DNA of 64,000 bases, taken from assembly GCA_030038475.1 (NCBI GenBank), contig JASHOU010000216.1, forward strand, positions 95,715 to 159,714, written 5' to 3'. A program made the translations under genes and the position numbers. The DNA is from Terriglobales bacterium (GTDB taxonomy: Bacteria; Acidobacteriota; Terriglobia; Terriglobales; Acidobacteriaceae). A model generated the notes under the pieces. That model did no database searches, was not told the origin of the DNA, and saw only the letters and a program-made list of their open reading frames with translations. This document shows positions 44,995-54,002 of this stretch, in pieces; the stretch's first letter is position 1, and the number at the start of each line of letters is the position of its first letter.

Positions 44995-45331
44995 GTTCGC
45001 AAATGATGTCCGCGAATCATCCCTGGAGAAATTATCTGATCTCTACCGTGGATTCCGACAATATCCTGCTCTACCCACGAAAGTTTCGGCGCCGCCCGTA
45101 GTATAGCGTGTGCCTGCCATTGATCCCGCCCTGGCGCCACGAAGCAGGAACATCATCAGACACCTGTAATTTTGGCAGCTTCCTGCTCCGACGATGCTAA
45201 AATCAGGCAAATTTCCGACAACACCTTGCTTCATTTTGCCTGGCTTGCCGTGAGGGGCTTTGGCGGGTGCGGAGACTTGTTTATGGGTGCGATTCTTTCC
45301 AAGTCGCACGGATGATGGCTAAGGAGTCACG
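44995..45331. other. Divergent promoter region, 337 bases without a gene
   Basis: The gap separates the minus-strand GNAT gene from the plus-strand tyrosine kinase gene and should hold both promoters. On the plus strand an extended -10 (TGCTAAAAT, 45195-45203) is followed by an inverted repeat (45204-45242). AAGGAG at 45321-45326 serves the kinase start. No open frame with a convincing product is seen. Confidence 0.6.
45195..45242 (+). promoter_or_regulatory. Extended -10 element plus inverted repeat upstream of the tyrosine kinase gene
   Basis: TGCTAAAAT resembles an extended -10; TTGGCA lies 20 bases upstream, too far for a normal -35. Directly downstream CAGGCAAA (45204-45211) and TTTGCCTG (45235-45242) form an exact 8-base inverted repeat, placed where an operator or a leader hairpin would control the kinase gene. 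Confidence 0.35.
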
Positions 45332-47656
45332 ATGTCATTGGGACCGCTGCTTCCACGCAACGTTGGCGGAACGCGCGAATTGCAACCGAACGAGGCAGCG
45401 GAACTGCTCCGCCCGATCTCCGCGCTTTATAACGTGTTGCCGGCGCAGGAATCCACCCTGCGCGAATACTTGCGCGTGCTGATTAAGCGCAAGTGGATGG
45501 TGGCTGCGGTCATCGGCGGAATCTTCATGGCCGTGGCAGTTGCCAGCCTGCGCCAGACTCCCATCTACGAAGCCGTTGGCCAGATCGTAGTCAACAAATT
45601 AGATCCCAACCTGATCACCTTCAAGGACTCGACACCGGTTATCGATTACTACGATCAGAGCGATCTCGATACCGAGGTCCGCATTCTGCAAAGCGATCTG
45701 ATGGCGTTGCAGGTTATCCGGCAATTAAATCTGGATAAGCGTCCTGAGTTTGGCGGGCACTCCGACCAAAAACAGGCCAATCTTGTCGCCGATCCGCTGC
45801 AGACCGATTCCAACCGTACCTCGGCCCTGCTGGGAGCGTTTCGCAGAAATCTTCGCGTCACGCTGATTCCCAACACGCGGATCATCGAGATTCACTACAC
45901 CAGCACCGACCCCCAGCTCGCGGCCGCCACCGTGAATGCTCTGGCAGCCACCTACGTCGAGCAGAACTTCAAGACCAAGTTCGAATCCACCATGCAGGCC
46001 TCCGACTGGCTTTCGAAACAGCTCGTCGACTTGCAGATGAAAGTGGAAACCTCCCAGGAAAAGCTGGTTCGCTACCAGAAGGAGCACGAAATTCTGGGGA
46101 TGGACGAGAAGCAAAACATCATCACCGAAAAGCTCGATGAACTTAACAAGGAAATGACGGCTGCCGAATCGGACCGTATGGAAAAGGAAGCCGTCTATCG
46201 CCAGACGCAATCCAGCGATCCGGAGGCGGTGGCGGCTGCGATCATTGGTGACACCCCAAGCGTTGAAGCCGGCGGCGGCTCCGGGCTTTTGTCCAAGCTG
46301 CGCGAAGAACAGGCCAACCTTAAGATTCAGATTGCCGACCTCAGCACTGAGCTTGGTCCGTCGTATCCAAAAGTTGCGCAGCTCAACAGCCAGCTGAAAG
46401 AAGTCGACCGCCAGCTCCAGTCGGAAATTAACAAAGGCGTCGACCACCTCAGGCAACAATACATGACTGCCTTGCAGCGGGAGACTATGTTGCGCGGCTC
46501 CTTTGACAAACAGAAACAGGAAGCCAATAAGCTGAACGAAAGCGCAATTGAATACAGCATCCTGAAACGCGATCTGGATACCAACCGCACACTCTATGAG
46601 GGATTGCTGGAAAAGCTGAAGGAGGCAGGTGTCACTGCGGGTTTGCGTTCCAATAACTTTCGCATCATCAATCCGGCACGCGTTCCCACCTCGCCCAGCG
46701 AACCGAACATCCCGCGCAATCTCTCGTTCGCGGCGCTGCTGGGCATCATCTCCGGAGTCGGCTTGGCTTTTATCCTCGAGAATATGGACAACACCGTCCG
46801 CACTCCCGAGCAGGCAACGGCGCTGTCAGCTTTACCATCGCTGGGCATGATCCCGCTTGGCTCCAAGTCCGGCAATCGCGGTCCAACTGGCGCGCGTCTG
46901 GCCTTGACTGCCTCGAAAGAAGTCGTGGAAACGGTAACCCAGGTTCGCCCCCAGTCGCAGATGGCGGAATCCTATCGCGCGCTGCGTACTTCTCTTCTCC
47001 TGTCGAATCTGGGCGCGCCTCCCAAAGTCATCATGGTTACCAGCGCCCGTCCGCAGGAGGGCAAGACCACCACCAGCATCAATACCGCAATTGTGCTGGC
47101 CCAAAAGGGAGTCCGGGTTCTGTTGATGGATGCGGACCTGCGCCGGCCCAGTATTCACAAAACTTTGGGTATGGGCCCACGCAGCGGCCTGAGCAACATG
47201 CTCACGGGGAGCGCCACCATACAACAGACGATTACCCCGTCTCCCATCCTGGCCAATCTTTTCATCATGCCCGCCGGCACGCCGCCGCCCAACCCAGCCG
47301 AATTGCTCGCCTCCTCGAATATGCGGGATCTCATCGCCGAATTGCGCGAAATGTACGACCACATCGTGATTGACACTCCGCCAACGCTTTCTGTCACCGA
47401 CGCGGTCGTGCTTTCACCACGGGCCGATGCCAGCATTCTGGTAATTCGTTCCGGGCAGACGACTAAACAGGCTTTGCGCCGCTCCCGCGACATATTGATG
47501 CAGGTGAATGCTCACGTCGCCGGAGTGCTTCTGAACGCTGTCGATCTAACCTCGCCCGATTATTACTATTACTATGAGTATCAGGGGAAATACGGGCAGT
47601 ACTATCACGAGGAAGATGCTGATACCAATAACGATGCGGAGCCGAAAGCGGTCTAG
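45332..47656 (+). CDS. wzc: Wzc/ExoP-type polysaccharide chain-length protein and tyrosine autokinase
   Basis: 774 residues. A Wzz domain is framed by membrane segments near residues 55-75 (WMVAAVIGGIFMAVAVASL) and 465-490 (FAALLGIISGVGLAFILE), with a long coiled coil between (about 230-420). The BY-kinase domain has Walker A SARPQEGKTTTS near 570, Walker A' LLMDADLRRPS near 595 and Walker B HIVIDTPPT near 676. The C-terminus carries a tyrosine cluster (YYYYYEYQGKYGQYYHEE), the autophosphorylation tail. It sets polymer length and export with a Wza channel, which is absent from the window, as is a Wzb phosphatase. AAGGAG sits five bases before the ATG. Confidence 0.95.
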   Translation: MSLGPLLPRNVGGTRELQPNEAAELLRPISALYNVLPAQESTLREYLRVLIKRKWMVAAVIGGIFMAVAVASLRQTPIYEAVGQIVVNKLDPNLITFKDSTPVIDYYDQSDLDTEVRILQSDLMALQVIRQLNLDKRPEFGGHSDQKQANLVADPLQTDSNRTSALLGAFRRNLRVTLIPNTRIIEIHYTSTDPQLAAATVNALAATYVEQNFKTKFESTMQASDWLSKQLVDLQMKVETSQEKLVRYQKEHEILGMDEKQNIITEKLDELNKEMTAAESDRMEKEAVYRQTQSSDPEAVAAAIIGDTPSVEAGGGSGLLSKLREEQANLKIQIADLSTELGPSYPKVAQLNSQLKEVDRQLQSEINKGVDHLRQQYMTALQRETMLRGSFDKQKQEANKLNESAIEYSILKRDLDTNRTLYEGLLEKLKEAGVTAGLRSNNFRIINPARVPTSPSEPNIPRNLSFAALLGIISGVGLAFILENMDNTVRTPEQATALSALPSLGMIPLGSKSGNRGPTGARLALTASKEVVETVTQVRPQSQMAESYRALRTSLLLSNLGAPPKVIMVTSARPQEGKTTTSINTAIVLAQKGVRVLLMDADLRRPSIHKTLGMGPRSGLSNMLTGSATIQQTITPSPILANLFIMPAGTPPPNPAELLASSNMRDLIAELREMYDHIVIDTPPTLSVTDAVVLSPRADASILVIRSGQTTKQALRRSRDILMQVNAHVAGVLLNAVDLTSPDYYYYYEYQGKYGQYYHEEDADTNNDAEPKAV

Positions 47657-47797
47657 GGCCGCATGCGATGCCGCGCTAGCGATGGGGAGCCTGTTCGAAG
47701 ATAGGAATGAATTACAACGCAATAGGAACCAGAAGTAAGCAATCAATAGTAAGTGATGAATAGTATTTAGTAACTTGTAACCGGTTCTAACCGGACT

Positions 47798-49096
47798 ATG
47801 TTGATTCCTCTTTCAAAACGGCAACGCTTGCAGTTTGCAGCCGGAGTCGCCTTTCTTGCTTGCGTCTATTTGTTTTTGACCGGCAAAGAATTCGTCGCCA
47901 GTGTCTATGCCTCACATGCGGACTTACTCAGGCTCGATCGCGCCGTCCGACTCTCGCCGGGAAATGCAGACTATCGCCATCGCCTGGGGCGTTACTATGC
48001 GTTTGTTGCGGGCGATCCTCAGTCCGCTGTCGGCAGTCTTCGGGCAGCCGTCGCGCTCAACCCGTACGATGCCGGCTACTGGTTTGACCTGGCCTCTGCC
48101 TATCAGGTAACCGGAGATAGCACCGGTGAGCGCACTGCGCTGGAGCATGCCGTGCAGGCGGAACCCACGGCTCCGGACGTAGCCTGGGAGGCTGGTAACT
48201 TTTTTCTAATCGATGGCGATACGGACCACGCCCTGCGTGAATTCCGCGTCGTCATTGAGAACGACGTTTCTCTCGTCGATCCCGCACTGCGGGCATGTTG
48301 GCGGGTGCGTCCCGACACTGACGCAATGCTGCGCGACGTGGTGCCTGCTCGCACAGATTCGTTGATCGCCTTCCTTCATTTGCTGATGAGCAAGCAGGAA
48401 ACCGAGGGCACAATCAAAACCTGGGAGCGGCTCGCCCAGTTGCACCAGAAATTCGCTGACCGCGATCTCTACGAGTACGTCCACTATTTGATCTCCGCCC
48501 ATCGTCCCGACGCCGCCATGTCTGCATGGGAGCAATCCGCCGATGTTCTCGGGCACTCCGCCTATCTGCCCACCGACGACAACCTGGTGGTTAACGGCGA
48601 TTTCAGCCTTGACATCTTGAACGGAGGTTTCGACTGGACCTACGTCAATGTCATGGGAGTGCGGCCCGTGCTCGATCCCAGCGACTTCCACCAAGGTCAT
48701 CGATCTCTTTTTCTGACTTTCGAGGGTCCGGGAATTAGCGACGCCGGAATTTCGCAGATCATTCCCGTGCACGGCGGCGCCAGCTACGAGTTCTCCGCCT
48801 ACTACAAATCGGCGGACTTTGAGGGCGCCGGAGGCCCCGAGATAGTTTTGCGCGACGCATATACCGGCGCACCAATCTATACCAGCGACACGCTTAAAGA
48901 CGCCGATTTCTGGAAGGAAGTTCATTCCCAAGTTACCGTCCCGAATTCCACCACGCTGCTCACGCTGTCCATTGAGCGATTCCCCGCCGGTTCGCCGATT
49001 CGCGGCAAGCTTTGGCTCGACGATTTCGAACTCTCTCCCGATAGCGACTCCGACGATTCACAAAATATTTCCGCGAATATCAAGGACAAACCGTGA
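47798..49096 (+). CDS. Membrane-anchored TPR protein with C-terminal carbohydrate-binding-like domain
   Basis: 432 residues. A single membrane segment near residues 10-25 (LQFAAGVAFLACVYLFL), then TPR-like repeats (AVRLSPGNADYRHRLGRYYAF, AVALNPYDAGYWFDLASAYQV, AVQAEPTAPDVAWEAGNFF), and from about 265 a jelly-roll start, NLVVNGDFSLDILNGGFDW, typical of CBM-like domains of exported polysaccharide proteins. Its stop overlaps the GTG start of the next gene (GTGA), pairing it with the O-antigen ligase. Probably a periplasmic assembly or polymer-handling factor. Confidence 0.75.
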   Translation: MLIPLSKRQRLQFAAGVAFLACVYLFLTGKEFVASVYASHADLLRLDRAVRLSPGNADYRHRLGRYYAFVAGDPQSAVGSLRAAVALNPYDAGYWFDLASAYQVTGDSTGERTALEHAVQAEPTAPDVAWEAGNFFLIDGDTDHALREFRVVIENDVSLVDPALRACWRVRPDTDAMLRDVVPARTDSLIAFLHLLMSKQETEGTIKTWERLAQLHQKFADRDLYEYVHYLISAHRPDAAMSAWEQSADVLGHSAYLPTDDNLVVNGDFSLDILNGGFDWTYVNVMGVRPVLDPSDFHQGHRSLFLTFEGPGISDAGISQIIPVHGGASYEFSAYYKSADFEGAGGPEIVLRDAYTGAPIYTSDTLKDADFWKEVHSQVTVPNSTTLLTLSIERFPAGSPIRGKLWLDDFELSPDSDSDDSQNISANIKDKP

Positions 49097-50463
49097 GTTC
49101 CGCCCTGGCAACGCAGCCCGAACCCGCACCCGCACCGAAAGTGGTGCAGCAGCCGCGTCTCACCAACACCGCGCTACTATGTGGCACCTGCGCCATACTG
49201 CTGCTCGCACCTCTGGCCTTTGGCGCGGTTGAACCCTGGTCCATTTTCGCTCTGGAAGTGTGTGCCACTCTACTCCTGGCGGCTTGGGCCGCTCGCCAAT
49301 GGACGAACGGAGAACTCATAATCTCCGACCACCCGCTCTACCGCCCCATGGCGGCATTTTTTCTTCTCGTGCTGGTGCAGGGTCTGGTTGGAGTAACCGC
49401 TTATCGTCACGTTACCTACGCTCAATTATTGCTGTATGCGGCTTACGGAATGCTAGCCTTCGTCGTCACTCAGACGCTGCGCCGCTCCTCTCAGTTTGAA
49501 CTCATAGCCATGATATTTACCGGCTACGGAGCGCTGGTCGCTGCCTTTGCGGTTGTGCAGGGTTTGTCGCCAAACGGGAAACTCTATTGGATCTTTAACT
49601 CGGAGCAGGGCGGCTCGATCTATGGACCCTACGTCAATCACAATCACTACGCCGGCCTGATGGAGATGCTCTTGCCATTCCCGCTGGTTCTCGCCGCCAC
49701 GCATTTCTCGAGCGGCAACCGCAAGATTGCGGTAGCGGGAATTGCCGCACTGATGGCGGGAAGTGTTTTTCTCTCCGGATCGCGCGGAGGCATGGGGGCG
49801 TTCGTCGCGCAGATGCTGCTGCTGGGCGTGCTCCTGATTCGCAAGCAGAAAGACAGCTGGAAACAACCTTTGCTGCTGGGCGCGTTTCTCGCCGTCGTAA
49901 TCCTTTTTCTCGTGTGGATCGGCGGCAACGAGGTTACCCAGCGCCTGATGAGCATTCACTCGGAAGCACGCGAAGAGATCAGCGGCGGCGTTCGCCTCAC
50001 CATCGATCGCGATGGCCTGCGCATGTTTCTGAAGCGGCCATTTCTGGGCTGGGGTCTCGGCACATTTCCCATCGTCTATCCGGGATTTCGCAGCTTCTAC
50101 ACGAACTTCTTCGTCAATCAGGCGCACAACGATTATCTGCAACTGCTCGTCGAGACTGGTGTGGCCGGATTCGGGATCGCGGTCTGGTTCCTGGTATTGG
50201 TCTTCCGCAATGCCGCAAGCAAGCTTAAGAATTGGACCGAGACCGCCAGCGGCGCACTGACCGCGGCTGCTTTGCTCGGCTGCGTCGGGATTCTCGTGCA
50301 CAGTTTTCTTGATTTCAATCTGCAAATCCCGGCCAATGCCGCCCTGTTTTACGTTCTCTGCGCAATAGCCGCCGCCGCGCCGCTGCAGGAATCGCAGCGC
50401 CGCCGCGTCCTTCGCCGTCACAGTTTGACTATGCAACCGGGCACCGAGACCCCACCGTCCTGA
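49093..50463 (+). CDS. O-antigen ligase/polymerase (Wzy_C family)
   Basis: 456 residues from GTG at 49093. About 11 membrane segments and a periplasmic loop with PFLGWGLGTFPIVYPGFRS and FVNQAHNDYLQLLVETG, the HNDYLQ...E.G signature of O-antigen ligases. A proline/alanine-rich N-terminus precedes the first helix. Together with wzc and the TPR protein it forms a plus-strand transcript. It is the second member of the family in the locus (first at 18255-19709), so one may polymerise and the other ligate. Confidence 0.9.
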   Translation: MSSALATQPEPAPAPKVVQQPRLTNTALLCGTCAILLLAPLAFGAVEPWSIFALEVCATLLLAAWAARQWTNGELIISDHPLYRPMAAFFLLVLVQGLVGVTAYRHVTYAQLLLYAAYGMLAFVVTQTLRRSSQFELIAMIFTGYGALVAAFAVVQGLSPNGKLYWIFNSEQGGSIYGPYVNHNHYAGLMEMLLPFPLVLAATHFSSGNRKIAVAGIAALMAGSVFLSGSRGGMGAFVAQMLLLGVLLIRKQKDSWKQPLLLGAFLAVVILFLVWIGGNEVTQRLMSIHSEAREEISGGVRLTIDRDGLRMFLKRPFLGWGLGTFPIVYPGFRSFYTNFFVNQAHNDYLQLLVETGVAGFGIAVWFLVLVFRNAASKLKNWTETASGALTAAALLGCVGILVHSFLDFNLQIPANAALFYVLCAIAAAAPLQESQRRRVLRRHSLTMQPGTETPPS

Positions 50464-50486
50464 CCGGGGCCATCCGTTCTTCGTGG

Positions 50487-50511
50487 CTCTTTACCGTTTG
50501 GCCGTAAAGAG
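50487..50511. other. Inverted repeat after the O-antigen ligase gene
   Basis: CTCTTTAC, a 9-base loop and GTAAAGAG form a perfect 8-base stem 24 bases after the stop. No T-run follows, so it is a weak intrinsic terminator candidate or an RNA-end-protecting hairpin. Confidence 0.4.
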
Positions 50512-50550
50512 GTATCTAGTTCCTACAGAGATTACGAAGGTAATCTGAGC

Positions 50551-50579
50551 TTCTTTTGCGCTATTTTCCGTGATATAAC
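50551..50579 (+). promoter_or_regulatory. Candidate promoter of the PilZ/LuxR pair
   Basis: TTCTTT, a 17-base spacer and TATAAC preceded by TGA (extended -10) lie about 88 bases upstream of the PilZ start. A transcription start near 50586 would leave an 80-base leader; no known riboswitch pattern was recognised in it. Confidence 0.4.
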
Positions 50580-50666
50580 GCCGTTAGCTGCTCATCACAT
50601 TTGGGCTGGGACGTTCGTAAGCTTTCCCGCTTTCGTGGAAGCGCAGCGCAGGTTAGAGGAGGAGTT

Positions 50667-50999
50667 GTGACAACCGAAGCACGTACTGGGAAAAGATTTC
50701 CGCTGCATTTGCCGATCAAGATTCATAGGGAAGATACCGCAGCCGACACCAGCGGCACGACCGGCAATTTGAGCGCTGCCGGCGTTTACATTCGCTCAGA
50801 TGCTGCACTGGAGGTCGGCTCACCCGTAGAGTTTGAAATCACCCTTCCGCCTGAAGTAACGGGCGGCAAAGACAACGTTGTGATTCAGTGCCGCGGCCGC
50901 GTAGTACGGACCGATGAACCTAATGGCAGCGCCGGATCCGGCGAAAACCGGGGCGTCGCGTGCGTCATCGATTCTTACGAATTCGTTCGCAACAGTTAA
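50667..50999 (+). CDS. PilZ-domain c-di-GMP receptor
   Basis: 110 residues from GTG at 50667, two bases after GGAGGAG (a TTG at 50601 lacks a site). Both c-di-GMP motifs are intact: RxxxR as RTGKR near residue 6 and (D/N)xSxxG as NLSAAG near 33. It is a single-domain PilZ protein of usual length with nothing fused to it. Placed right after the wzc-wzy transcript and before a regulator, it could link c-di-GMP to polysaccharide output, probably by protein contact. Confidence 0.88.
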   Translation: MTTEARTGKRFPLHLPIKIHREDTAADTSGTTGNLSAAGVYIRSDAALEVGSPVEFEITLPPEVTGGKDNVVIQCRGRVVRTDEPNGSAGSGENRGVACVIDSYEFVRNS

Positions 51000-51012
51000 C
51001 CGGGAGCGATTC

Positions 51013-51693
51013 ATGCTGAAGCTAATTTTGGCCGACAATCAGGCGATTTTCCGCGCTGGCATTGCCAAGGTGCTCGCCGTAGAAGACGAAATGCGCATCG
51101 TGGCCCAGGCGCAAACTGCCGAGCAGATGTTCATGGCGCTGGATAAATTCCGCGCCGCCGTGCTCATCATCGCCGGAGGTTTTCACTCCGACTTCAACTC
51201 CGTTCTCACCGCCGCTGGCAAGAGCAAAACGCGCGTGGTCGTCCTCGCCGATACCGGCGAGAGCGCGCAACGCTACATGGCCGCAGGCGCGCATGGCGTG
51301 GTCTATCGCAACGTCACCAGCCCCGCGCTCGTGGATTGTGTGCGCAAGATCGCGCGCGGCGAAAGCTGGGTACAGGATATGGCGGTGCCGAGCGAGCTTA
51401 CCGAAAACGATATGGTCGGATTGCGCGTCCGCGACCGGTTAACGGCCAAGGAACTGCGCATCGTGGCCCTGATCGTGCAGGGATACAAAAACAAGGAAAT
51501 CGCCACGCAGTTGGGCACGACTGAGCAGGTAATCAAGAATTATCTGCGCAACGTCTACGACAAAATCGGCGTGTCGGACCGGCTCGAGCTGGCGCTCTTC
51601 ACCATTCACCACCGCATCCTCAACGAAGCCGCAGCCGCGACCGCCGCCGCAGCCGTGCCCCAAGCCGCGCAACCGGCGGGTATCAGCAACTAG
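51013..51693 (+). CDS. NarL/FixJ-type response regulator with degenerate receiver
   Basis: 226 residues from ATG at 51013, 13 bases after the PilZ stop. The N-terminal receiver begins LILADNQAIFRAGIAKVL, but where the phospho-acceptor Asp should be it reads VLIIAGGFHSD, the later Thr/Ser is VVVLAD, and the conserved Lys is replaced (GVVYRNVTS). The C-terminal LuxR HTH is intact: LTAKELRIVALIVQGYKNKEIA and TEQVIKNYLRNVYDKIGV. It probably works without phosphorylation. The tail is rich in Ala. Followed by a strong terminator. Confidence 0.9.
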   Translation: MLKLILADNQAIFRAGIAKVLAVEDEMRIVAQAQTAEQMFMALDKFRAAVLIIAGGFHSDFNSVLTAAGKSKTRVVVLADTGESAQRYMAAGAHGVVYRNVTSPALVDCVRKIARGESWVQDMAVPSELTENDMVGLRVRDRLTAKELRIVALIVQGYKNKEIATQLGTTEQVIKNYLRNVYDKIGVSDRLELALFTIHHRILNEAAAATAAAAVPQAAQPAGISN

Positions 51694-51728
51694 CCTTCGC
51701 GGATTTGATCGGAGTCGAGAGGAACAAC

Positions 51729-51753
51729 AAAGGCCGCCAATTCGGCGGCCTTT
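51729..51753 (+). terminator. Intrinsic terminator after the LuxR-type gene
   Basis: AAAGGCCGCC, loop AATTC, GGCGGCCTTT: a perfect 10-bp GC-rich stem 36 bases after the stop. The A- and T-tracts on both arms suit termination in both directions, although the T-run is short. Confidence 0.7.
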
Positions 51754-51792
51754 AAGATTTCTTGGACCTCGAATCCAGCGACTCTCCTTTCC

Positions 51793-51853
51793 TGTCATCC
51801 TGAGCGAAGCATAAGTTTCACGAAGTGAAACTTATGCGCAGTCGAAGGACCCC
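51793..51853. repeat. Palindromic dispersed repeat element
   Basis: The element runs TGTCATCCTGAGCGAAGC ... GCAGTCGAAGGACCCC and encloses a perfect 13-bp hairpin (GCATAAGTTTCAC, loop GAA, GTGAAACTTATGC; 51809-51837). I recall TGTCATCCTGAGCGAAG/GTCGAAGGACC flanks as a very common intergenic repeat in Acidobacteriota and some other soil phyla. It lies between convergent genes, a usual place for REP-like elements. Only one copy was noticed in this window. Confidence 0.75.
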
Positions 51854-51991
51854 ATACCCGTCCGCGCTCGTCACCACCCCTGCGAGGGATTCTCTCCATA
51901 CATCCTGAAGGCGAATTCCCCACGTGTCTCTCCATTCTCCGTGGTAAAAAGAAGGCTTTCTCGCAGCTCGCGACCCGAAGCTCGCAGCCTC

Positions 51992-53584
51992 CTAAATCTT
52001 CTCTCCGACGCTTTTCGCTTGCGTAAACAAATACAGGTAATCCGGCCCTCCCGACTTCGAATCTGTCCCCGACATGTTGAAGCCGCCAAACGGATGCGCA
52101 CCGACCATCGCTCCTGTGCACTTGCGGTTCAGGTAAAGATTGCCGACGTGGAACTCTTGCACCGCACGATCCAGCTTTTCGCGCGAGCTGGAATAAACCG
52201 CGCCCGTCAACCCAAATTCGGTGTCATTGGCGATCTGGAGCGCATGGTCAAAATTGCGCGATTTGATCACCACCAGCACCGGACCGAAAATTTCTTCCTG
52301 CTCGAGCGTCGACTTTGCCGGGATGTCAGCAATGACCGTCGGCTGAATGAAATAACCTTCGCCGGCTTTCGTATCGCGTGCGCCTCCGGTAATCAAGCGT
52401 CCATCTTTTTTGCCAATCTCGATGTAGCGCAAAATGTCGTTCATCGATCCTTCATTAATCACCGCCGCCATATTCGGATTCATCGTCGGATCACCAATGG
52501 TGATGCGTTCGACGCGGCCTTTCAGCTTCTCCAGGAACTTGTCGTAGATGCGCTCATCGACAATCGCCCGCGAGCACGCCGAGCACTTCTGACCCTGGAA
52601 GCCGAAAGCGGACTGCGCGACACCCTCGACAGCGGAATCGATATCGGCGTCGGCATCGACAATGATCGCGTCTTTGCCGCCCATTTCGAGCACCGTACGC
52701 TTGATCCAGAACTGGCCTGGCTGCTGCTCGGCCGCGCTCTTATTGATGTGCAACCCAATCTCGCGCGAGCCGGTAAACGCAATGTAGCGAACCTTCGGAT
52801 GCGCAACCAGCGCATCGCCAAAGCTCGCGCCGCCTCCCGGACAGAAGTTCACCACGCCCTCGGGCATGCCGCATTCTTCGAGCAGTTCGACAAACTTAGC
52901 CGCGATCGTCGGCGAATCGCTCGAAGGTTTCAAAACCACCGTATTGCCGCTGACGATCGAAGCCAGCGTCATTCCCGCCATGATGGCGCAGGCAAAGTTC
53001 CACGGCGGAATCACCGCGCCGACACCGAGCGGAATATAAGTCAGTGTGTCGCGTTCGCCGGGAAGTTGCACCGGCGTTTCCGCCTTCGCAAAACGCAGCG
53101 CCTCACGCGCATAGAACTCGCAGAAGTCGATGGTTTCGGAAATATCGGCATCGGCCTCAAGCCAGTTCTTGGAAACTTCAAACACCAGCCACACCATGTA
53201 TTCGAGCTTGCGCTCGCGCATCGTGTCGGCAACGCGAAACAGCAGCGACGCGCGCTCTTCCACCGAAGTGCGGCTCCAGTGAGTGAAGGCTTCGAGCGCC
53301 GCCTTTACCGCGGGTTCCACATGGTCTTTGCTGGCTTTCTGGTGAACGCCCACGACCTCCGAAGGCTTCGCAGGATTGATAGACCGAATCTTGTCGGAGG
53401 TCTTGAAGCGCGTGCCTCCGATGATCAGGTCATATTCGCGGCCGAGTTGACCGCGCACTTTCTCGATGGCGGAGCGCATTTTGCGCACGTTCTCTTCTTT
53501 GGTGAAATCGACAAACGACTCATTCTTGAACGGACCGTGATGAAGACGGATTTGTACACGGGGTGGGGCTTCCATAGTTGCCAT
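51992..53584 (-). CDS. pruA: L-glutamate gamma-semialdehyde dehydrogenase
   Basis: 530 residues, matching the stand-alone PruA/RocA length. GVGAVIPPWNFACAIMAGM, NTVVLKPSSDSPTIA, FTGSREIGLHI, LEMGGKDAIIVD (general-base Glu) and FGFQGQKCSACSRAI (catalytic Cys) are all present, and the C-terminus has FGLTGAVYSSS and GGFNMSGTDSKSGGPDYL. It oxidises glutamate semialdehyde to glutamate with NAD+ in proline or arginine breakdown. No proline dehydrogenase gene is adjacent in the window. Confidence 0.96.
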   Translation of the reverse strand: MATMEAPPRVQIRLHHGPFKNESFVDFTKEENVRKMRSAIEKVRGQLGREYDLIIGGTRFKTSDKIRSINPAKPSEVVGVHQKASKDHVEPAVKAALEAFTHWSRTSVEERASLLFRVADTMRERKLEYMVWLVFEVSKNWLEADADISETIDFCEFYAREALRFAKAETPVQLPGERDTLTYIPLGVGAVIPPWNFACAIMAGMTLASIVSGNTVVLKPSSDSPTIAAKFVELLEECGMPEGVVNFCPGGGASFGDALVAHPKVRYIAFTGSREIGLHINKSAAEQQPGQFWIKRTVLEMGGKDAIIVDADADIDSAVEGVAQSAFGFQGQKCSACSRAIVDERIYDKFLEKLKGRVERITIGDPTMNPNMAAVINEGSMNDILRYIEIGKKDGRLITGGARDTKAGEGYFIQPTVIADIPAKSTLEQEEIFGPVLVVIKSRNFDHALQIANDTEFGLTGAVYSSSREKLDRAVQEFHVGNLYLNRKCTGAMVGAHPFGGFNMSGTDSKSGGPDYLYLFTQAKSVGEKI

Positions 53585-54002
53585 AGGAGATCCTTTCCGG
53601 GACAGGCTATTAGATGTTGGCGCAGATGATCGTGACCCTTTATTTTACACCGGCTAGAGTGGATCGGAGTGTGCTGAAACAGATCCTGAGCGTAATCGCG
53701 ACGTTTCGCCAATTGTTGATTCATCGTCGCGACCATCCCTCGTATCGCTTCCAACCGCTGTCGACGCCGTTTACAACTATTGAGGGGTTCCTGCTTTCGC
53801 GGAAATTCTCGGACGTGCAAAGCCCTCCCCAAAGACTGTCACGTTGGCAATGCAAGTTCTCCTGTATGCTTGTTGCTCCTGAGTTCCGCCCCGGCTACTG
53901 GCGATTCGAAAAGGCGTCGACATTAACTTTGAGGCGAAATGGTTATGACCGCTGACCGCTGATTTCAGTTCACCTAAGCATATTTCTGACGGAGGACCCC
54001 TT
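53585..54002. other. Intergenic region, 418 bases without a convincing gene
   Basis: Between the divergent pruA and cytochrome P460 genes. A 113-codon plus-strand frame at 53614-53955 has no recognisable domain and an unlikely composition. A GGAGG at 53992-53996 precedes the P460 gene. Promoters for both flanking genes are expected here, but no convincing pair was identified. Confidence 0.5.

Noticed and set aside
45170..45190. Sigma-54 promoter upstream of the tyrosine kinase gene
   Set aside because: TGGCA and a downstream GC are present, but the GG-to-GC spacing is one base short of the -24/-12 rule.
51941..53629. 562-codon plus-strand frame
   Set aside because: Antisense to pruA, whose catalytic motifs are all intact.
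53614..53955. 113-codon plus-strand frame between pruA and the P460 gene
   Set aside because: No family resemblance, no ribosome site and uneven composition.
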